Under the pieces are notes generated by a model, which was given only the letters and a program-made list of their open reading frames with translations, made no database searches and was not told the origin of the DNA. From the NCBI RefSeq assembly GCF_014395225.1, contig NZ_CP060723.1:1860001-1924000 (forward strand): a stretch of 64,000 bases of DNA, read 5' to 3'. Positions 51,205 to 61,042 of this stretch are shown here, in pieces. The DNA comes from Pedobacter roseus (GTDB taxonomy: Bacteria > Bacteroidota > Bacteroidia > Sphingobacteriales > Sphingobacteriaceae). The translations under genes were made by a program, and so were the position numbers. Numbering within the stretch: position 1 is the first letter of the stretch; each line of letters starts with the position of its first letter.

Positions 51205-51939
51205 ATGCCCAGAAAGACCATTAGAATAAAAGCCTCCGATTATCGGTATCCAAGTAGGGATGAGCTGCGGGAGATTTACAATATCAACCCTGATTTACAT
51301 GCTTTCGGCTATATGTCGGAATACCCGATGACTGCTCTGATATCGATGAAAAAGGGTATCAAGGAGGTTCACCGGGATGACCATCTACAATATTGGGACC
51401 GTGTGTTGCTGAACAGGAACGGCATGCTTTCCCGTACTTACCACAATGCCATGGTACATTATATGCGCGGCTTTCCGGACGATGAAAGTGCCTTCGAACA
51501 TGAACATTATATCAACAGAATACAGTTTGATCAATATGCTGAAATATTTTATTATCATTTTTCAACGGTAAAAGATACCATTGGGCAGCTTTTAAATGTG
51601 TATTATTCGATGGGGTTCGACGTGGCAAAACTGTTTTTTAAAAACGTTTTGGCCAAAATTCCAGATCAGGCAGTTTTAAAGGCCATAACGGATTTTAATG
51701 TACTGACAGAGGTGACCACTGAATACCGCAACAGCTTTACGCACCGTACACCGATCAATTATCCTGACTCGCGTAGCACGATTGACCACACCGGTGACAG
51801 CCTGATTTATGGCTCTGCAAACCATAATTTTGTGAAATCATCTGTTATCAGGGATAACATGGAATCTACCTTTGTCGCACTCGCGGGATTGCTCGACACT
51901 TTGAAAATATTATTGCCTCAGAAGATAAGTGGTATTTAG
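51205..51939 (+). CDS. HEPN-domain protein (Cthe_2314-like)
   Basis: 244 residues, helical. The stretch TTEYRNSFTHRTPINYP carries the R-x4-H motif (RNSFTH) of HEPN ribonuclease domains, and the flanking pattern resembles the Cthe_2314 HEPN group. HEPN proteins commonly cut RNA in toxin-antitoxin and abortive-infection systems. No MNT-type antitoxin gene is adjacent, so it may be a stand-alone defence or stress enzyme. It converges with the IS-disrupted gene, leaving only 8 bases between. Confidence 0.65.
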   Translation: MPRKTIRIKASDYRYPSRDELREIYNINPDLHAFGYMSEYPMTALISMKKGIKEVHRDDHLQYWDRVLLNRNGMLSRTYHNAMVHYMRGFPDDESAFEHEHYINRIQFDQYAEIFYYHFSTVKDTIGQLLNVYYSMGFDVAKLFFKNVLAKIPDQAVLKAITDFNVLTEVTTEYRNSFTHRTPINYPDSRSTIDHTGDSLIYGSANHNFVKSSVIRDNMESTFVALAGLLDTLKILLPQKISGI

Positions 51940-52315
51940 GCTCTATTTTATTCGGTTGGGCCATTTTGGCTTCTGCGCCCCTCAGCCAGTGCCTTCATTG
52001 CCGCAATTACATCCACCTTTCCCCATTCTGTTGATTCTGTGTCGAATTTCATGGTGTCGGCCATAGCTTGGGGCTGGGTAGGTATTTCTTTTTGTCTGGA
52101 AATAAAATCGAAAAGTTTGTCCATGGCTTTATCGTAATCTGTAGGACTCAGACCTGCCGGAAGTTGAAATTCTTTTACCTGATTGTTCTCAAAGATTATC
52201 CTGAGCCCAAAATTTGGGGTATGTAGTTCTCCAGTTGCCGACTTCCTGATCAGTTTTGAACGGACTGCCTCCCAACTGATCCTGGACTGCCCCCAGAAGT
52301 TTGGACAAAAATAAT

Positions 52316-53122
52316 TTAATTTTTCCACATTTGAGTTCGGTACTTTACCGGACTCATTCCTTTTAAGTTAAGTCTGATCCTGTCGTTATTATAATAGCTT
52401 ATGTAAGATTTGATTTCCATTTTTAGTTCTTCTATGGTTTGATATTTTTTCAGGTAAAACAGTTCGGATTTTATAGTTCCAAAAAAGTTTTCAATGACTG
52501 CATTGTCCAGGCAATTTCCCTTCCTTGACATGCTCTGTATAACAGCTTTTTCCTGAAGGAGCTTTTGGTACGCCTTCATTTGGTACTGCCATCCCTGATC
52601 GGAATGTAAGATAAGCGCTGTTTGTTGCTTGGGTATGCGTATAAAAGCTTCTTTGATCATTTCTGTTACTTGCTTAAAATTCGGCCTTTCCGACAATTTG
52701 TAACTTATTATCTCACCATTAAAAAGATCTATTATAGGCGAAAGATATAACTTTTGTACGCCTACTTTAAACTCTGTAACATCTGTTGCCCATTTTTGGA
52801 AAGGCCTATCTGCTCTAAAGTTACGCTGCAATACATTCTCGGCCACTTTACCGAACTGCCCCCTATAGGTTTTATATTTCTTTACCCTGATCACACTTTT
52901 CAGCCCCATCGACTTCATGAGGCGCAGAACTGTTTTATCATTGAGATGAAAGCCCAGCTCCCTTAGGGCATAGACCATCCGTCTATACCCTAATCTGCCC
53001 TTATGCTGGTCATATAAGTTCTTGATCTGTATTTTAAGATGATCGTATTTATCTGCTTTTTTATTTTTCTGGATGTGGTAATAGAACGTACTCCTAGCCA
53101 TATCTGCTGCCTGTAGCAACAT
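52316..53122 (-). CDS. IS3-family transposase OrfB (DDE integrase)
   Basis: 268 residues from the first ATG. The catalytic triad is visible as TDVTEFK, LHSDQGWQY and ENFFGTIKSE, with the IS3 motifs KGNCLDNA and YYNNDRIRLNLKGMSP. The frame is open upstream of the ATG and reads KALIIQGLRQKHDLK directly after the OrfA lysine run, so the active enzyme is probably an OrfAB fusion made by -1 frameshifting near 53163-53175. Confidence 0.92.
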   Translation of the reverse strand: MLLQAADMARSTFYYHIQKNKKADKYDHLKIQIKNLYDQHKGRLGYRRMVYALRELGFHLNDKTVLRLMKSMGLKSVIRVKKYKTYRGQFGKVAENVLQRNFRADRPFQKWATDVTEFKVGVQKLYLSPIIDLFNGEIISYKLSERPNFKQVTEMIKEAFIRIPKQQTALILHSDQGWQYQMKAYQKLLQEKAVIQSMSRKGNCLDNAVIENFFGTIKSELFYLKKYQTIEELKMEIKSYISYYNNDRIRLNLKGMSPVKYRTQMWKN

Positions 53123-53157
53123 TTTAAGATCGTGTTTCTGCCTTAATCCCTGGATGA

Positions 53158-53676
53158 TCAGCGCTTTTTCTTTTTCTCTGCTTCTTCCTTCTGAATTAAG
53201 GCATACAACTTTTTTAGATATTCATTTTCGGCACGCAAAAAATTGTTTTCCTTTTCCAACTCCTGCTCCCTGGTTTGTTTAGGATTATTCTTTTTAGATT
53301 TTTTATCGGGTGCATCCATAAATTTTTCCCTACATGATTTGAAAAGTGCCCCCACACCTTCACTTTCATACTTCTTTTGCCAATTGCTGAGCATACTGAC
53401 TGAAGGAAGTTTGAATCTGATGCAGGCCTGGTATAAAGATAAGCCTTCAGTTCTTAATGTTTCTATTACTGTTAACTTAAAATCGCCATCGTATTGACGT
53501 GGCTGCAATTGTAATCCTTCAATTCCATAGGCTTTATAAAAACTAACCCATTTATCCAAAATCGTATGGTTAATCTGGTTTTCCTTAGCAATAGCACGAA
53601 CCGAACCTTCTCCATTGATCGCCTGTTTTACCAACAGTAATTTTAACTCTAAACCGTATTTAATTTTTCTACTCAT
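53158..53676 (-). CDS. IS3-family transposase OrfA
   Basis: 172 residues. Two helix-turn-helix-like segments are present (SVRAIAKENQINHTILDKWV and LYQACIRFKLPSVSMLSNW), then a C-terminal heptad-like stretch (LEKENNFLRAENEYLKKL) for dimerisation. OrfA binds the IS ends. It ends in a run of Lys codons (AAAAAG), where the ribosome can slip back one base into OrfB. Confidence 0.9.
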   Translation of the reverse strand: MSRKIKYGLELKLLLVKQAINGEGSVRAIAKENQINHTILDKWVSFYKAYGIEGLQLQPRQYDGDFKLTVIETLRTEGLSLYQACIRFKLPSVSMLSNWQKKYESEGVGALFKSCREKFMDAPDKKSKKNNPKQTREQELEKENNFLRAENEYLKKLYALIQKEEAEKKKKR

Positions 53677-54132
53677 AAAAATGCCCCCATAAAGTGTCTA
53701 ACTTTTTGGGGGCAGTGTAATCCTGGTGACTGCTTTAATAGCATCCCAAACTGCACTCTGCATCAATGTTACCACAAGGGTTGGTCCGAATGCAATGGCT
53801 ATCTGAAGGGAAAAATCTTGAAGGTTTCCATAGATAACGCCGCTTTTATCATACCTGCTCAGTTCAAGGCCATTCCGGCTGAGGATTTCTTCGATCTGCA
53901 CGATCTCGCCATCAGAAATAATGCCACCATAATAATCTAGGTGCACCACATTGGGTCCCCTCTTCAGTGTAGCATGGTTTTTGGCTTTGATCTCGATCTG
54001 ACGATCAATAAAATCGTCGCTCAGGTTAGGCGACATGTCTTTTAGGGTTTTCCTATATTCTTCTTTATCAAACATAAACTAAAAATACCAAAATAAGTGG
54101 ATTTGCCTCTCATTCATGTCATTGAAGCTTAT

Positions 54133-54393
54133 TCAACCTTTTTTAGGACTCCACAACAAACAAAAAAGCCCTGCTCCAAATAGAAGCAGGACTATCATTT
54201 CCCAAAACAGCTTATCTGTTTTTATTACTTTCTTTTTAAGCTTAGTTACTTCAGCTATTCCGGCTGGCTCAAAACTATGATTTCCTGATAGGCCTTGCGC
54301 AAACGCGTTCCAGCTGCTTTGTTTCCCTTTTTGGGTATTTCGGCAAAAGTGATGAAGAACCAGTTTCATTGAAATCATAATGTAGTTACCCAT
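54133..54393 (-). CDS. Small membrane protein, hypothetical
   Basis: 86 residues with one C-terminal transmembrane segment (FWEMIVLLLFGAGLFCLLW) ending in a short charged tail (SPKKG). The N-terminal part is polar and not recognised. It is tail-anchored in design. It lies 57 bases upstream of the IS-split gene on the same strand, so the two may once have formed an operon. Confidence 0.5.
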   Translation of the reverse strand: MGNYIMISMKLVLHHFCRNTQKGKQSSWNAFAQGLSGNHSFEPAGIAEVTKLKKKVIKTDKLFWEMIVLLLFGAGLFCLLWSPKKG

Positions 54394-54837
54394 TGTCTTT
54401 AAACCAAGTTTTTGTCTTACTAAGATTCAAAAAACGGATGAAATATTTAGCTCAAAATGCATTATTTTGATTAACTTTACCTCAGTTAAAACAGTTTTAG
54501 ACTTGGGAAAATGCCCTGGTAAAAATGCGGTTTTGCAAGCTGAAAAGTGGGCCAAAAATGGCAATCCCTTATTATGGCACCACTAGAAATATATAGGTTT
54601 AAAATACTGATAATCAATTTATTATATGGGAGTTTTTCGTCCTGCCATCCCGACGAAACAAGGATTCAAAATCCGTCAAAAACCCTCTAAATCAATTGAT
54701 TAGAGGGTTTTTTGTTTTTATTCCATATCAGTTTGGTGCTATAAATATCAACCTATTTAGCACCTGTTCCAGCACCAAAATCTTATTTCTATCATTGTAG
54801 ATTTTCTGAGTCGGATATTTTCAATCACTTATGTACC
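54394..54837. other. Intergenic stretch with a terminator; possible element border
   Basis: 444 bases without a gene. It holds the hairpin at 54678-54717. Just before that is a short GC-richer patch (54633-54675, CCTGCCATCCCGACGAAAC) that stands out from the AT-rich surroundings. It may be a former attachment site, but I cannot show a second copy in the window. Confidence 0.4.
54678..54717. terminator. Strong bidirectional hairpin terminator
   Basis: The stem AAAACCCTCTAA / TTAGAGGGTTTT with a short loop (ATCAATTGA) has a T-run on one side and an A-run on the other, so it can end transcription from both directions. Confidence 0.85.
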
Positions 54838-55230
54838 TTACCGGCGGGAACCCAGGTCGCGTTCACGCTCATCACCACTAACGAGACGAGTCAATTCATT
54901 GCAATAGGTTATCTTACCATCATTAACCCTGAATTCAGCTATCACATGGATAAGTGCATGCCGGTCTTCATTCGTCTGAATTTTGACAGCGTGATTCGTA
55001 AAGATGATATTACCTTCTTCCACCATGGTCTGAAAATCAATCAGGGAATATTTGATAGCGAGTTTCTGCGCTTTCATATGTTTGCAAAAATTATCGAAAT
55101 CCAGCTCTTCCCCGTCAACATGTTGACGGTAATCACGGCTGAAGTATTTTTCGATGGTAGTCGGGTCATAGGTTGGATTCTCTACAACTGCCTTGAAGGC
55201 ATTTCTGATCAATTCTTTGTAACTGTTCAT
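54838..55230 (-). CDS. SnoaL-like (NTF2-fold) protein
   Basis: 130 residues from the ATG at 55230; an alternative start lies at 55254. The fold signs are IRNAFKAVVENPTYD, an HVDGEELDF segment and the C-terminal AEFRVNDGKITYCNELTRLV, the pattern of SnoaL-like polyketide-cyclase/steroid-isomerase relatives. Most small members like this have no proven substrate. It is transcribed away from the AraC gene's end with a 60-base gap, on the same strand, and may be controlled by that regulator. Confidence 0.8.
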   Translation of the reverse strand: MNSYKELIRNAFKAVVENPTYDPTTIEKYFSRDYRQHVDGEELDFDNFCKHMKAQKLAIKYSLIDFQTMVEEGNIIFTNHAVKIQTNEDRHALIHVIAEFRVNDGKITYCNELTRLVSGDERERDLGSRR

Positions 55231-55291
55231 TTTTTTTAGGATTTGTTGATACAAAATTAGTTCCTAAACACAGTTCAAAATAAGTAATGAA

Positions 55292-56164
55292 TCAGGTAAA
55301 AGCTGGACTAAATAGGGTTGCTTTCCTAAATGCTGCCGGAGAGACACCACTCGACCTTTTAAATAAACGTATAAAATAAGTGTCATCCAAATAGCCAAGC
55401 TTATAAGCGATTTCTTTTACATCAAGCTTGCTGTAAGCCAGGAGTCTTTTGGCTTCAAGCACAATCTGTTGATTTATCCAATAACTGACAGGCCTGCCGG
55501 AGACAGATTTTACACACTCGTTGAGGTAGCTGGGCGATACATTAAGCAAACCGGCGTATCCTGATGGCTTCTTTTCAATATTGAAGTGAGATTTAAGCAA
55601 TACCCGGAACTGTTGGTTGAGGTAAAGACTGCGAGATGGGTGTGGCTGATCGTTTCCCTTCGGTAGAGTTGAAATGAAGAGCCCGGCGCATACCGATACC
55701 ATGTGTGATAAAAGTGATACCTGAAGGTGACCATCCATTCTATTTGCAAGCAAATCTGATAAGGACTTCAGACAGTTCCCGAATGTGTAATTGATTGAGC
55801 CTTCTAATCCCATTGGTTTTTGATTCCCATATTCCTTTTCTGCTAAATCCCGATAATTTTGATCGATTAACAGAGGTTCAGCTGCCAAGATCCAACCAGT
55901 GGTGTTCCTGGAGGCTATAAAATGGTGAACCTGACCAGGAATGATAAAATAACCACAGGGACCAATTAAAGAAACTGCTTCGAAATCTACCATTATATGG
56001 CTTTCTCCCGATTGCTGAAAAATAAATATGTAATAGCTGTCGCTGTGCGCGGTTTCAAGTGGAGGGCGACTGTTAATATAGTCATGCAGTGGCCGCAGAT
56101 AGATATCTGTATGTTTTAGCGTGTTTAAAGTGTAAATGGGGATGGGAGCTTTCTTTTTGCTCAT
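55292..56164 (-). CDS. AraC-family transcription regulator
   Basis: 290 residues. The N-terminal cupin-like sensor domain includes FIIPGQVHHFIAS. The C-terminal double helix-turn-helix has VSPSYLNECVKSVSGRPVSYW and VKEIAYKLGYLDDTYFIRLF, followed by the family end motif GVSPAAFRK. It is likely an activator; the inducer is unknown. The neighbouring SnoaL-like gene, 61 bases downstream on the same strand, is a plausible partner. Confidence 0.93.
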   Translation of the reverse strand: MSKKKAPIPIYTLNTLKHTDIYLRPLHDYINSRPPLETAHSDSYYIFIFQQSGESHIMVDFEAVSLIGPCGYFIIPGQVHHFIASRNTTGWILAAEPLLIDQNYRDLAEKEYGNQKPMGLEGSINYTFGNCLKSLSDLLANRMDGHLQVSLLSHMVSVCAGLFISTLPKGNDQPHPSRSLYLNQQFRVLLKSHFNIEKKPSGYAGLLNVSPSYLNECVKSVSGRPVSYWINQQIVLEAKRLLAYSKLDVKEIAYKLGYLDDTYFIRLFKRSSGVSPAAFRKATLFSPAFT

Positions 56165-56276
56165 AAAGTAATAATATAGAATCAGGTGCTGAAAATGGCT
56201 TATATGCTGAAGAAACCAGTGATAAATCGGGTAGTAGCCCGGTATTATTTAAATGTAAAATACAATACTGCCATTA

Positions 56277-57110
56277 CTACTCTTTTTTCGAGCGTACCCA
56301 TATCAGTTTATTCGCTTTATCAAACCGATAAATCTCGCTCCACCACCTTGCCCCGCCACGGCATGAGGTAGAAAGGAGCCTGTTTTTTTTGTCAATGGTC
56401 ACATCACAGAACCCGATGCAATTCGCATTGTTACTGGCTGGTTCTTTAAGCTTTTTAAAACGTTTTGATCCCGGATCATAAAGAAAGATTGTAAAAGTCC
56501 GATAGACGCCCATGCCAGCATCCGGGATGGAAAATCCTACATCATCATACCCGTCAAAATTGTAGTCGGCTATATGGCTCCGCCTAATTTGCTGTGGATT
56601 ATCAAAGCTTTCAAGCTGTAAAGTTTCCTTATGCCCGTCCTGATATGTAAATGTTAGTGCAGTATTTTCATGATGGCTAAAAGTTATCAGGATATGGTTG
56701 ATGAATAATCTGTCTTCCTGTCTGTTATCAGGGGAGCCACCTGCAGTCTGTTCAAGATTAAATATCTTTCCGTCTTTAGCGCGTTTATAAACTGCTCCTG
56801 AAATGTTTCTGCTTGTTTCACTGAGGCTATAATTTCCGGTAATTTTTCCGTCAATCAGCTCATCCCACCTATAGTAAACAGTTGAAATATTATTTTCGTT
56901 ATTTTTTTTGATATCCATTGTTCTTATCCTAAGAGGGATAATGCCTTTTTGTCCAACGTACTGCACAAACGCCCCTTTTCCTTCGGTCCCATAATAGATT
57001 TTCAACTGAAAATTTTTCCCGCTGTCGGTGGATTTCAGAAGGTAAGGCTGGGCCCTCGCCCGTGAAAAAAAGAGCAAAAGGATGATACAGGCCACATAAT
57101 TAAATTTCAT
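56277..57110 (-). CDS. Exported XAC2610-like protein
   Basis: 277 residues with a signal peptide (cut near RARAQ). The middle contains HIADYNFDGYDDVGF, an Asp-rich calcium-loop-like motif typical of XAC2610-related proteins, and a C-terminal paired-cysteine segment (NCIGFCDVTID, STSCRGG). XAC2610 relatives are periplasmic; some are thought to inhibit lysozyme-like or lipase effectors, but the role here is unknown. It stands alone on the minus strand. Confidence 0.75.
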   Translation of the reverse strand: MKFNYVACIILLLFFSRARAQPYLLKSTDSGKNFQLKIYYGTEGKGAFVQYVGQKGIIPLRIRTMDIKKNNENNISTVYYRWDELIDGKITGNYSLSETSRNISGAVYKRAKDGKIFNLEQTAGGSPDNRQEDRLFINHILITFSHHENTALTFTYQDGHKETLQLESFDNPQQIRRSHIADYNFDGYDDVGFSIPDAGMGVYRTFTIFLYDPGSKRFKKLKEPASNNANCIGFCDVTIDKKNRLLSTSCRGGARWWSEIYRFDKANKLIWVRSKKE

Positions 57111-57212
57111 GCTTTTCGGTTTTAATTTATTAGACTTTTGATACCGCTACTTTATGGGATGTTACAGTATAGCTAACCTCATCAATGAAGATATAAAATT
57201 ATAATCTAATTT

Positions 57213-57240
57213 TTTTATTTCCCGAATCCGGGAAATAAAA
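57213..57240. promoter_or_regulatory. Perfect inverted repeat between divergent genes
   Basis: TTTTATTTCCCG / CGGGAAATAAAA with a four-base loop (AATC). It lies 103 bases upstream of the XAC2610-like start and 176 bases upstream of DUF92. Between two divergent genes, this is more likely an operator than a terminator. The rest of 57111-57415 is AT-rich promoter-type sequence. Confidence 0.5.
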
Positions 57241-57415
57241 TACCCGCAACATATCTTTATTGGGTCTCTTGGCAATACTAAATTCCGTAGTAAATATAGC
57301 TATGCTTACAATATTATCCCATTTGGTTTTCCTGATCAGGTTTCTTGATAACTTGTCACTGATTTAATATTTTTCATGTGCTTTTGCACAAATATAATTC
57401 AGATATATTTGTAGT

Positions 57416-58132
57416 ATGTTTAGTAACGGCATCCTTTTGCCTATCATCATTATTTCAGGTATGGTCTACAGCATACTGGCAAGAAAGCTGACCGTTACGG
57501 CTGCCTTTACAGGCGGGATACTGGCAGTTATTATTTTTAGTGCTGCAGGTTACACGGGTTTTGCGATGATGACAACCTTTTTCATCCTGGGTTCTTTCGC
57601 CACTTCCTGGCAGAAGCATAAAAAACAAGCTTTTGCGCTTAGAGAGGAAACAGGTAAAGGCCGTAATGCCCTTCAGGTACTGGCCAATGCCGGAGCAGCT
57701 GCCGTTGCAGGTATCCTGATTCTATGTTATCCACGGCTCGATTATCTGATGCTTCCGGCTATGGCAGCAGCTTTTGCCTCGGCTACAGCTGATACCTTAT
57801 CCTCAGAGCTGGGTATGGTTTATGGAAGACGGTTTTTTAATGTTATTTCGTTCAGGCCCGACAGTTGCGGGATGGATGGGGTGATTAGTCTGGAAGGAAC
57901 CCTGATCGGTATTGGTGGCAGCGGTATTATTGCGGGCATTTATGCGCTGGGATGTGGATGGGACATTAGCTTTTTATTTATTGTATTGGCAGGAACGGTA
58001 GGGAATCTCACTGATTCTGTATTGGGGGCAGTGCTCGAGCGCAGGGGGATGATCGGGAATGATGTGGTCAATTTTTTGAATACGTTGGCTGCAATGGGGG
58101 TGATGGTCGTCCTGATATTACTTTTTCTATGA
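57416..58132 (+). CDS. DUF92 / TMEM19-type integral membrane protein
   Basis: 238 residues, almost entirely hydrophobic, with about six membrane segments. Family motifs are LTVTAAFTGG near the N terminus, the central FASATADTLSSELG, FRPDSCGMDGVISLEGTLIG, and the end GNDVVNFLNTLAA. The DTLSSE and DG motifs are conserved polar residues within the membrane. Some DUF92 relatives in plants and cyanobacteria act on phytyl- or polyprenyl-phosphates (VTE5/VTE6-like), so an isoprenoid phosphate role is possible here. Confidence 0.9.
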   Translation: MFSNGILLPIIIISGMVYSILARKLTVTAAFTGGILAVIIFSAAGYTGFAMMTTFFILGSFATSWQKHKKQAFALREETGKGRNALQVLANAGAAAVAGILILCYPRLDYLMLPAMAAAFASATADTLSSELGMVYGRRFFNVISFRPDSCGMDGVISLEGTLIGIGGSGIIAGIYALGCGWDISFLFIVLAGTVGNLTDSVLGAVLERRGMIGNDVVNFLNTLAAMGVMVVLILLFL

Positions 58133-58134
58133 TA

Positions 58135-58162
58135 AATGGCCAGAATGAATATTCTGGCCATT
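58135..58162. terminator. Hairpin between convergent genes
   Basis: AATGGCCAGAAT / ATTCTGGCCATT with a four-base loop (GAAT), just after the DUF92 stop and 57 bases before the convergent phosphoketolase stop. There is no long T-run. It probably separates the two transcripts. Confidence 0.65.
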
Positions 58163-58218
58163 ATTGGTTATCGTTGAATATTTTTAGATAATTAGTATTA
58201 TTAACCGCTTTTGAGGTA

Positions 58219-60591
58219 TTATTTGAAAAGATCAGTTCCCCATTTCCAGTCTCTGATCTCAGGCATATCAATACCATGTTCACGGATATATAATTTATGT
58301 TTGATGAGCTGGTCTTCCATTTCCTGTTTTAAATAGGCACTTTTATTCCCTAATTGAGGCAAACGTTTCAGTGCGTCCATAACCAGGTTGAACCTGTCCG
58401 TTTCGTTCAGTACCGTCATATCAAATGGTGTGGTAATGGTGCCTTCTTCTTTATATCCGCGCACATGGATATTATGATGATTGGTACGGCGATAAGTAAG
58501 GCGATGGATAAGCCATGGGTAAGCATGAAAAGAGAAAATAACGGGTTTGTTCGAAGTAAATAATGAATCAAATTCTTCATCGTTCAATCCGTGTGGATGC
58601 TCTGATTCTGGTTGAAGTTTCATTAGGTCGACCACATTTACAACCCTGATTTTTAACTCAGGAATATGTTTTTTCAAAATTTCTACTGCAGCAAGTATTT
58701 CCAGAGTAGGCACATCACCTGCGCAGGCCATAACCAGGTCAGGTTCCTGTCCCGCATCGCTGCTGGCCCATGGCCAGATGCCAATACCTTTAGTACAATG
58801 TATAGTGGCCTCATCAATAGAAAGCCATTGTGGTGAAGGGTGTTTGCCAGCAATTACTACATTTACATAATGCCTACTACGCAAACAGTGGTCCATTACC
58901 GATAACAGGCAATTGGCATCAGGTGGAAGATAAACACGGACAACAGAAGCTTTTTTATTAATCACATGATCAATGAAACCCGGATCCTGATGGGTAAAAC
59001 CATTATGGTCTTGTCGCCAAACGTGCGATGCGAGCAGTATGTTCAGGGATGCAAGTTTTCTTCTCCATGGTAATCCTGCCGTAACCTTTAGCCACTTGGC
59101 GTGTTGGTTAAACATCGAGTCGATAATGTGTATAAATGCTTCGTAACAGTTAAACAGGCCATGCCGTCCGGTTAGTAAATATCCTTCGAGCCAGCCTTCG
59201 CACTGGTGTTCACTGAGCATTTCCATCACCCTGCCATCGTTTGCTAAAAAGTCATCATTTTCCTCTTTAAGGGCATTCCATTGCCTGTTGGTTACCTCGA
59301 AAACAGCATTTAACTTATTGGAAAGTGTTTCATCTGGACCAAACAGTCTAAAGTTTCTCGATTCCATGTTCAATTTAATCACATCCCTGATAAAACTGCT
59401 CAAAATCAACGTATCACCCTGTCCGGTTATACCTTTTTGCTGAATGTCAATGGCATATTCCCGGAAATCGGGTATATGAAGATTTTTAAGCAAAATGCCG
59501 CCATTGGTGTGTGGATTAGCGCCCATCCTCCGTTCGTTCACAGGAGCCAGTGCAGCCAGTTCCGGGAGGAGCCTGCCATTTTCATCGAAAAGTTCATTAG
59601 GTTTGTAGCTAAGCAACCACTTTTCCAGTGCTGCAAGATGTTCCGGCGAATGGGCGGGATCTGAAAGCGGTACCTGATGTGCCCGGAATGATCCTTCTAC
59701 TTGTAGGCCGTCTACCACTTTCGGTCCCGTCCATCCTTTCGGTGTCCGTAAAATAATCATTGGCCAGCATGGCCGTGTTATATTACCGTTTTGCGCCTGC
59801 TCTTTAATTTCATTTATATCTGCCATCACCTGGTCAAGCACATTGGCCATTTGATGGTGCATGGTAGAAGGCTCATCGCCTGAAAGCAGATAGGGTTTCC
59901 AGCCGTAGCCCTTAAAAAGATCTTTCAATTCTTCCTCAGGGATCCTTGCCAGGACTGCAGGATTAGCAATTTTGTAGCCATTTAGATGTAAAATAGGTAA
60001 AACCACACCGTCTGTAATCGGATTAAGGAATTTGTTAGAATGCCAGGCTGTAGCCAGCGGACCGGTTTCTGCCTCCCCATCGCCAACTACACAGGAAACG
60101 ATGAGTCCCGGGTTATCAAAAACAGCACCAAATGCATGACTGAGCGAATAGCCAAGTTCGCCACCTTCATGCATGGAGCCCGGACATTCGGGAGAAACAT
60201 GGCTGGGAATCCCGCCAGGGAACGAAAACTGTTTGAATAGTTTGGTCATTCCCTTTTCATCCTGTGATATTTCGGGGTAGATTTCCGAATAAGTTCCTTC
60301 CAGATAAGTTTGCGCAACCATCGCCGGGCCTCCATGGCCAGGTCCGGAGATATAAAACATATTCAGGTCATGCTTTTTAATGATCCTGTTAAGATGGGTG
60401 TATATAAAATTCTGACCAGGTGTAGTACCCCAGTGGCCTAGTAAAACCCGCTTTATATGTTCTGATTGCAAGGGCTCTTTCAATAACGGGTTTGCCCTAA
60501 GATATATCTGCCCTACAGCTAAATAATTTGATGCACGCCAATAGGCGTCCAGTCCGGCCAGGGTTTCGGATGATAATTCATTGTTATTCAT
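58219..60591 (-). CDS. xfp: Phosphoketolase (xylulose-5-phosphate / fructose-6-phosphate)
   Basis: 790 residues from the ATG at 60591, chosen because the [11 protein letters not shown] start matches the family; the open frame begins at 60648. Thiamine-diphosphate-enzyme motifs are present: [53 protein letters not shown] and [20 protein letters not shown]. The C-terminal [13 protein letters not shown] is typical. It splits X5P or F6P with phosphate to acetyl phosphate plus GAP or E4P in the cytosol. It stands alone, divergent from the histidine kinase gene. Confidence 0.96.
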   Translation of the reverse strand: MNNNELSSETLAGLDAYWRASNYLAVGQIYLRANPLLKEPLQSEHIKRVLLGHWGTTPGQNFIYTHLNRIIKKHDLNMFYISGPGHGGPAMVAQTYLEGTYSEIYPEISQDEKGMTKLFKQFSFPGGIPSHVSPECPGSMHEGGELGYSLSHAFGAVFDNPGLIVSCVVGDGEAETGPLATAWHSNKFLNPITDGVVLPILHLNGYKIANPAVLARIPEEELKDLFKGYGWKPYLLSGDEPSTMHHQMANVLDQVMADINEIKEQAQNGNITRPCWPMIILRTPKGWTGPKVVDGLQVEGSFRAHQVPLSDPAHSPEHLAALEKWLLSYKPNELFDENGRLLPELAALAPVNERRMGANPHTNGGILLKNLHIPDFREYAIDIQQKGITGQGDTLILSSFIRDVIKLNMESRNFRLFGPDETLSNKLNAVFEVTNRQWNALKEENDDFLANDGRVMEMLSEHQCEGWLEGYLLTGRHGLFNCYEAFIHIIDSMFNQHAKWLKVTAGLPWRRKLASLNILLASHVWRQDHNGFTHQDPGFIDHVINKKASVVRVYLPPDANCLLSVMDHCLRSRHYVNVVIAGKHPSPQWLSIDEATIHCTKGIGIWPWASSDAGQEPDLVMACAGDVPTLEILAAVEILKKHIPELKIRVVNVVDLMKLQPESEHPHGLNDEEFDSLFTSNKPVIFSFHAYPWLIHRLTYRRTNHHNIHVRGYKEEGTITTPFDMTVLNETDRFNLVMDALKRLPQLGNKSAYLKQEMEDQLIKHKLYIREHGIDMPEIRDWKWGTDLFK

Positions 60592-61042
60592 AATGTTATT
60601 AATAGGTTGATAGCAGTAGTGATTAAAGGTCGCGATTGTTTTTCGCATTAAGTCATGTTTTTTTGTGTCTTTTCATGAATATCGCATCAAAAAATTATAG
60701 ACGAAAATTTCTTATGTTATCTTATTAACTTTCCGTCGATTCCCGAATTTCATGCCAGTAAAGAATACACCCATAGGTGCAGAATCAGCACCTGGAAAAG
60801 AATATCAAAAATCAGTTGTTACACACTAAGCATTTCAAAACCATTAACAGGAAAGGCTTTCTTTACCTTTTTTTATAGAAATATAGAATGGTGAGGAATC
60901 AAGATTTATTACCTGAATGCTAAGTTTTTACAAACAATTTATCTGTTTTAAAGTTTTTCATTCTTCCTGGGTGTAAACACGCTAAGGATAATAGGATACA
61001 TCTTTTTATATTTACACGTGGGTATTTTCACTTAGAGAATTA
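60592..61042. other. Divergent promoter region
   Basis: 451 AT-rich bases between the phosphoketolase and histidine kinase start codons. It should carry both promoters. I see no strong repeat or operator-like palindrome and no gene. Confidence 0.4.

Larger units (their letters stand above)
52283..53719 (-). mobile_element. IS3-family (IS150-group-like) insertion sequence, complete
   Basis: 1437 bases with imperfect terminal inverted repeats: TGGACTGCCCCCAGAAGTTT on the left and, reading inward from the right, TACACTGCCCCCAAAAAGTT. It is flanked by the 4-base direct repeat ATCC (52279-52282 and 53720-53723). It carries two overlapping ORFs in the IS3 pattern. Removing the element and one ATCC restores the host gene. 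Confidence 0.93.
51948..54075 (-). pseudogene. Hypothetical gene split by an IS3-family insertion
   Basis: The 5' part (54075 to about 53720) and 3' part (about 52282 to 51948) join in frame when the element and one 4-base duplicate are removed. The joined reading across the site is AIKAVTRISWEAVRSK. The intact product would have 228 residues, with an N-terminal charged helix (MFDKEEYRKTLKDM) and a weakly hydrophobic middle (FGPTLVVTLMQSAVWDAI). I do not recognise a family. Because the halves still join perfectly, the insertion is recent. Confidence 0.85.

Noticed and set aside
54633-54680. tRNA gene or tmRNA end
   Set aside because: The patch cannot be folded into a cloverleaf and lacks a T-arm consensus and CCA end.
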